Shown here one piece after another: positions 58,123-59,705 of a DNA stretch of 59,705 bases. The position numbers were made by a program, and so were the translations under genes. Under the pieces are notes generated by a model, which worked only from the letters and a program-made list of their open reading frames with translations, had not been told where the DNA came from and searched no databases. Numbering within the stretch: the stretch's first letter is position 1; each line of letters begins with the position of its first letter. This DNA is from Candidatus Thalassarchaeum betae (GTDB lineage Archaea; Thermoplasmatota; Poseidoniia; Poseidoniales; Thalassarchaeaceae). The DNA lies in assembly GCA_003193925.1 (NCBI GenBank), contig PSPG01000010.1:1-59705 (forward strand), read 5' to 3'.

Positions 58123-59532
58123 ATGAGGGACAGCAGCGGATGGAGGCCTACGGCCTACCGCTCCCACACCATCGGGCAGGTCGTTGCCAACGGCGCGGAC
58201 ATGGTCGGCTCTGAGGTCACCCTAGCGGGTTACGCCGAGACAGTGCGCGGGCGGGGCGCGATCTGCTTCCTGATGCTGCGCGATGGCACCGGCCGTATCC
58301 AGGCCTTCCTGAAGAAGGACAACATGGGCGAGGCGCTGTTCGACGCCATCCAGTCGGCCACCCGAGAGTCGACCGTCCAAGTCACTGGGACGGTAGCCCA
58401 GAAGCGCCCCCCCGAGGTCGCCGAGGGCGAGCCGTCCCCACCCCCGGAGTACGAGGTCAACGTTAGCACTGGCGCCATCCTAGCCGATGCCGCAGCCCCC
58501 CTGCCGGTGGGGGTCATCGACGAGGTCAACGTCGGCCTCGATGTGCGTCTAGACAATCGTCACCTCGACCTGCGGCGCGCGCATGTGAACGCCATGTTCC
58601 AGCTGCGCGCCAAGGTCCTGCAGTACGGCCGCGACCACCTGATTTCCGAGGGCTTCCAGGAGATCAACACCCCGAAGATCATCGTCGCTGCCGCCGAAGG
58701 CGGCACCAACCTGTTCTCGCTGCAGTACTTTGAGACCCCAGCATACCTCTCGCAGAGCCCGCAGCTGTACAAGCAGCTGGCAGTACTCGGAGGCCTCGAG
58801 CGCGTCTTCGAGATCGGTCCGGCCTTCCGTGCCGAGAAGCACGACACCTATCGTCACCTCAACGAGTTCATCTCCTTCGACATCGAGGGCGCGTGGATGG
58901 ACGACGAGGACGTGATGGGCGTTCTGGAGAGGATGATGTGCCACATCTGGAGCCAGGTCGCTGCCAACGACCTGGACCTGATTGACGCAGTCAACGTGTT
59001 CAGGGCGAGTCAGGGGCAGGATCCCGTGAGCGTGGAGGTCCCGAGCTTGCCCTTCCCCCGCATCCCCTACTGTGATGCCATCGATATCGTCCAGGCCGAG
59101 GGAGGCGAGATCGAGTGGGGCGAAGACATCGAAAGCCATCACTGCGACATCATCGCGACCCAATACCCGGGCTTCCACTTCATCTCGCGCTGGCCTATGT
59201 CGATGAAGCCGTTCTACATCCACCACAAGGAGGAGGAGAGGGGCTCGTCTGGCGGCCAGCTCAGCCGCGGCTTCGACCTGAACTACGGTCGTGACGAGAT
59301 GACCAGCGGCGGCCAGCGCGAGCACCGAGTGGATGTGCTAGAGCAGAATCTGCGCGATATGGGCCTCGAGCCTGCCGACTTCACCTTCTACACGGACGGC
59401 TTCCGCTACGGTGCGCCGCCGCACGCCGGCTGGGGGCTGGGTGTCGCCCGCTTGCTGATGGTGCTGACCGGGGCGAGCAATGTCCGCGAAGTCGTGCTTT
59501 TCCCACGTGATCGGTCCCGAGTGACCCCCTGA
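58123..59532 (+). CDS. aspS: Aspartyl-tRNA synthetase, archaeal type
   Basis: The 469-residue class IIb synthetase starts with an OB-fold anticodon-binding domain (SEVTLAGYAETVRGRGAICF, LRDGTGRIQAFL), then the catalytic core with motif 2 (VFEIGPAFRAEKHDTYRHLN), the flipping-loop region QYFETPAYLSQSPQLYKQL, FDLNYGRDEMTSGGQREH, and motif 3 (GWGLGVARLLMVLTG). It charges tRNA-Asp; whether it also misacylates tRNA-Asn cannot be judged here. ATG at 58123 follows GAGAGGGG. Confidence 0.93.
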   Translation: MRDSSGWRPTAYRSHTIGQVVANGADMVGSEVTLAGYAETVRGRGAICFLMLRDGTGRIQAFLKKDNMGEALFDAIQSATRESTVQVTGTVAQKRPPEVAEGEPSPPPEYEVNVSTGAILADAAAPLPVGVIDEVNVGLDVRLDNRHLDLRRAHVNAMFQLRAKVLQYGRDHLISEGFQEINTPKIIVAAAEGGTNLFSLQYFETPAYLSQSPQLYKQLAVLGGLERVFEIGPAFRAEKHDTYRHLNEFISFDIEGAWMDDEDVMGVLERMMCHIWSQVAANDLDLIDAVNVFRASQGQDPVSVEVPSLPFPRIPYCDAIDIVQAEGGEIEWGEDIESHHCDIIATQYPGFHFISRWPMSMKPFYIHHKEEERGSSGGQLSRGFDLNYGRDEMTSGGQREHRVDVLEQNLRDMGLEPADFTFYTDGFRYGAPPHAGWGLGVARLLMVLTGASNVREVVLFPRDRSRVTP

Positions 59533-59648
59533 GCTTCCGGACTCACGAGGATTCACCGACCTTAGACTGGCCTTTGAATATCAGCGACCGAGGTGTATAT
59601 TACTAGTAAGCAGGGATTCAAATATGGGGCGCATGGCGCTCGCATTCT

Positions 59649-59705
59649 ATGGACCTTGGTACGCTGGTACTCGCAATCATCCCACTGCTGGTAGTCGTCG
59701 ACCCG
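59649..59705 (+). CDS. Partial gene at right edge, N-terminal hydrophobic segment
   Basis: From ATG 59649 the frame reads MDLGTLVLAIIPLLVVVDP up to the window end. It looks like the first membrane helix of a multi-pass protein; the ..VDP ending faintly resembles the MarC start. A competing frame begins at ATG 59624, 25 bp after a TATTAC TATA-like element (about 59595-59603), so the frame choice is uncertain. Confidence 0.3.
   Translation, partial: MDLGTLVLAIIPLLVVVDP

Noticed and set aside
59624..59705. Alternative leaderless frame starting at ATG 59624
   Set aside because: Spacing from the TATA box is good, but the 27-residue translation has no membrane or domain character and the overlapping hydrophobic frame at 59649 looks more protein-like; not resolved at the window edge.

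Overview
The window is a gene-dense, GC-rich stretch of an archaeal chromosome, most likely a planktonic member of Thermoplasmatota, with Marine Group II (Candidatus Poseidoniales) as the best guess. Archaeal markers are the small subunit of DNA polymerase D, ribosomal proteins L37e, L44e, S27e and L40e, aIF2-alpha, Nop10, Nob1, a UPF0147 protein, membrane-bound LonB, archaeal-type AspRS, a COG2108-like radical SAM protein and two ubiquitin-like sulfur carriers. TATA boxes about 26-28 bp before start codons suggest that many transcripts are leaderless. Marine heterotroph traits are large secreted or lipid-anchored repeat proteins, two acyl-CoA dehydrogenases with EtfBA, a proline-type symporter paired with P5C dehydrogenase, and a C-terminal WTMEQWHYYG-type tail on a giant surface protein. 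Assignment to a lineage is inference; no rRNA gene is present.

Layout. 1-926: a small membrane protein, an HNH/zinc-knuckle protein and tRNA-Glu; this may be one edge of an integrated element. 966-5659: a calcium-loop repeat lipoprotein, a membrane-anchored double winged-helix regulator and a YqaA/DedA-type membrane protein, all on the minus strand. 5741-13407: informational and housekeeping genes (Nob1, TatA, MoaD-like carrier, SerB-like HAD phosphatase, PolD DP1, CinA/PncC, tRNA-Val, a PIMT-like methyltransferase, a SerK-like protein, a class II CCA-adding enzyme and a GcvH-like protein without a lipoyl lysine). 13527-25072: acyl-CoA and lipid metabolism (two acyl-CoA dehydrogenases, EtfBA, HMG-CoA synthase) with a class V aminotransferase, TyrRS and two beta-propeller proteins. 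25119-30268: PurF, L37e, two small membrane proteins, and the translation operon L44e-S27e-aIF2alpha-Nop10-PAC2.

30279-36139: a second sulfur carrier and tRNA-Ser sharing one TATA element, then a minus-strand operon pdxT - radical SAM - PD-(D/E)XK nuclease fused to two OB-like domains, opposed by serC-deoC. 36213-47543: membrane and redox proteins (double CDGSH, TlpA-CcdA fusion), a PiT-PhoU phosphate transporter with a candidate operator, a PAP2-type enzyme, the symporter/P5CDH pair, PurA, L40e and LysE. 47534-56529: a long minus-strand block of class V aminotransferase, UPF0147, isoaspartyl peptidase, MFS, LonB and a 1050-residue thioredoxin/Ig surface protein. 56643 to the end: TrmI-like, a truncated ABM remnant, GtrA, AspRS and the start of one further gene.

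The most promising candidates for something undescribed are the Fe-S PD-(D/E)XK nuclease that carries its own pair of RPA-like OB domains, co-transcribed with an orphan radical SAM protein; the GcvH-like protein that has lost its lipoylation lysine; and the HNH/zinc-knuckle protein beside tRNA-Glu. No CRISPR array, rRNA gene or insertion sequence was seen, and no gene-free stretch exceeds about 150 bases.
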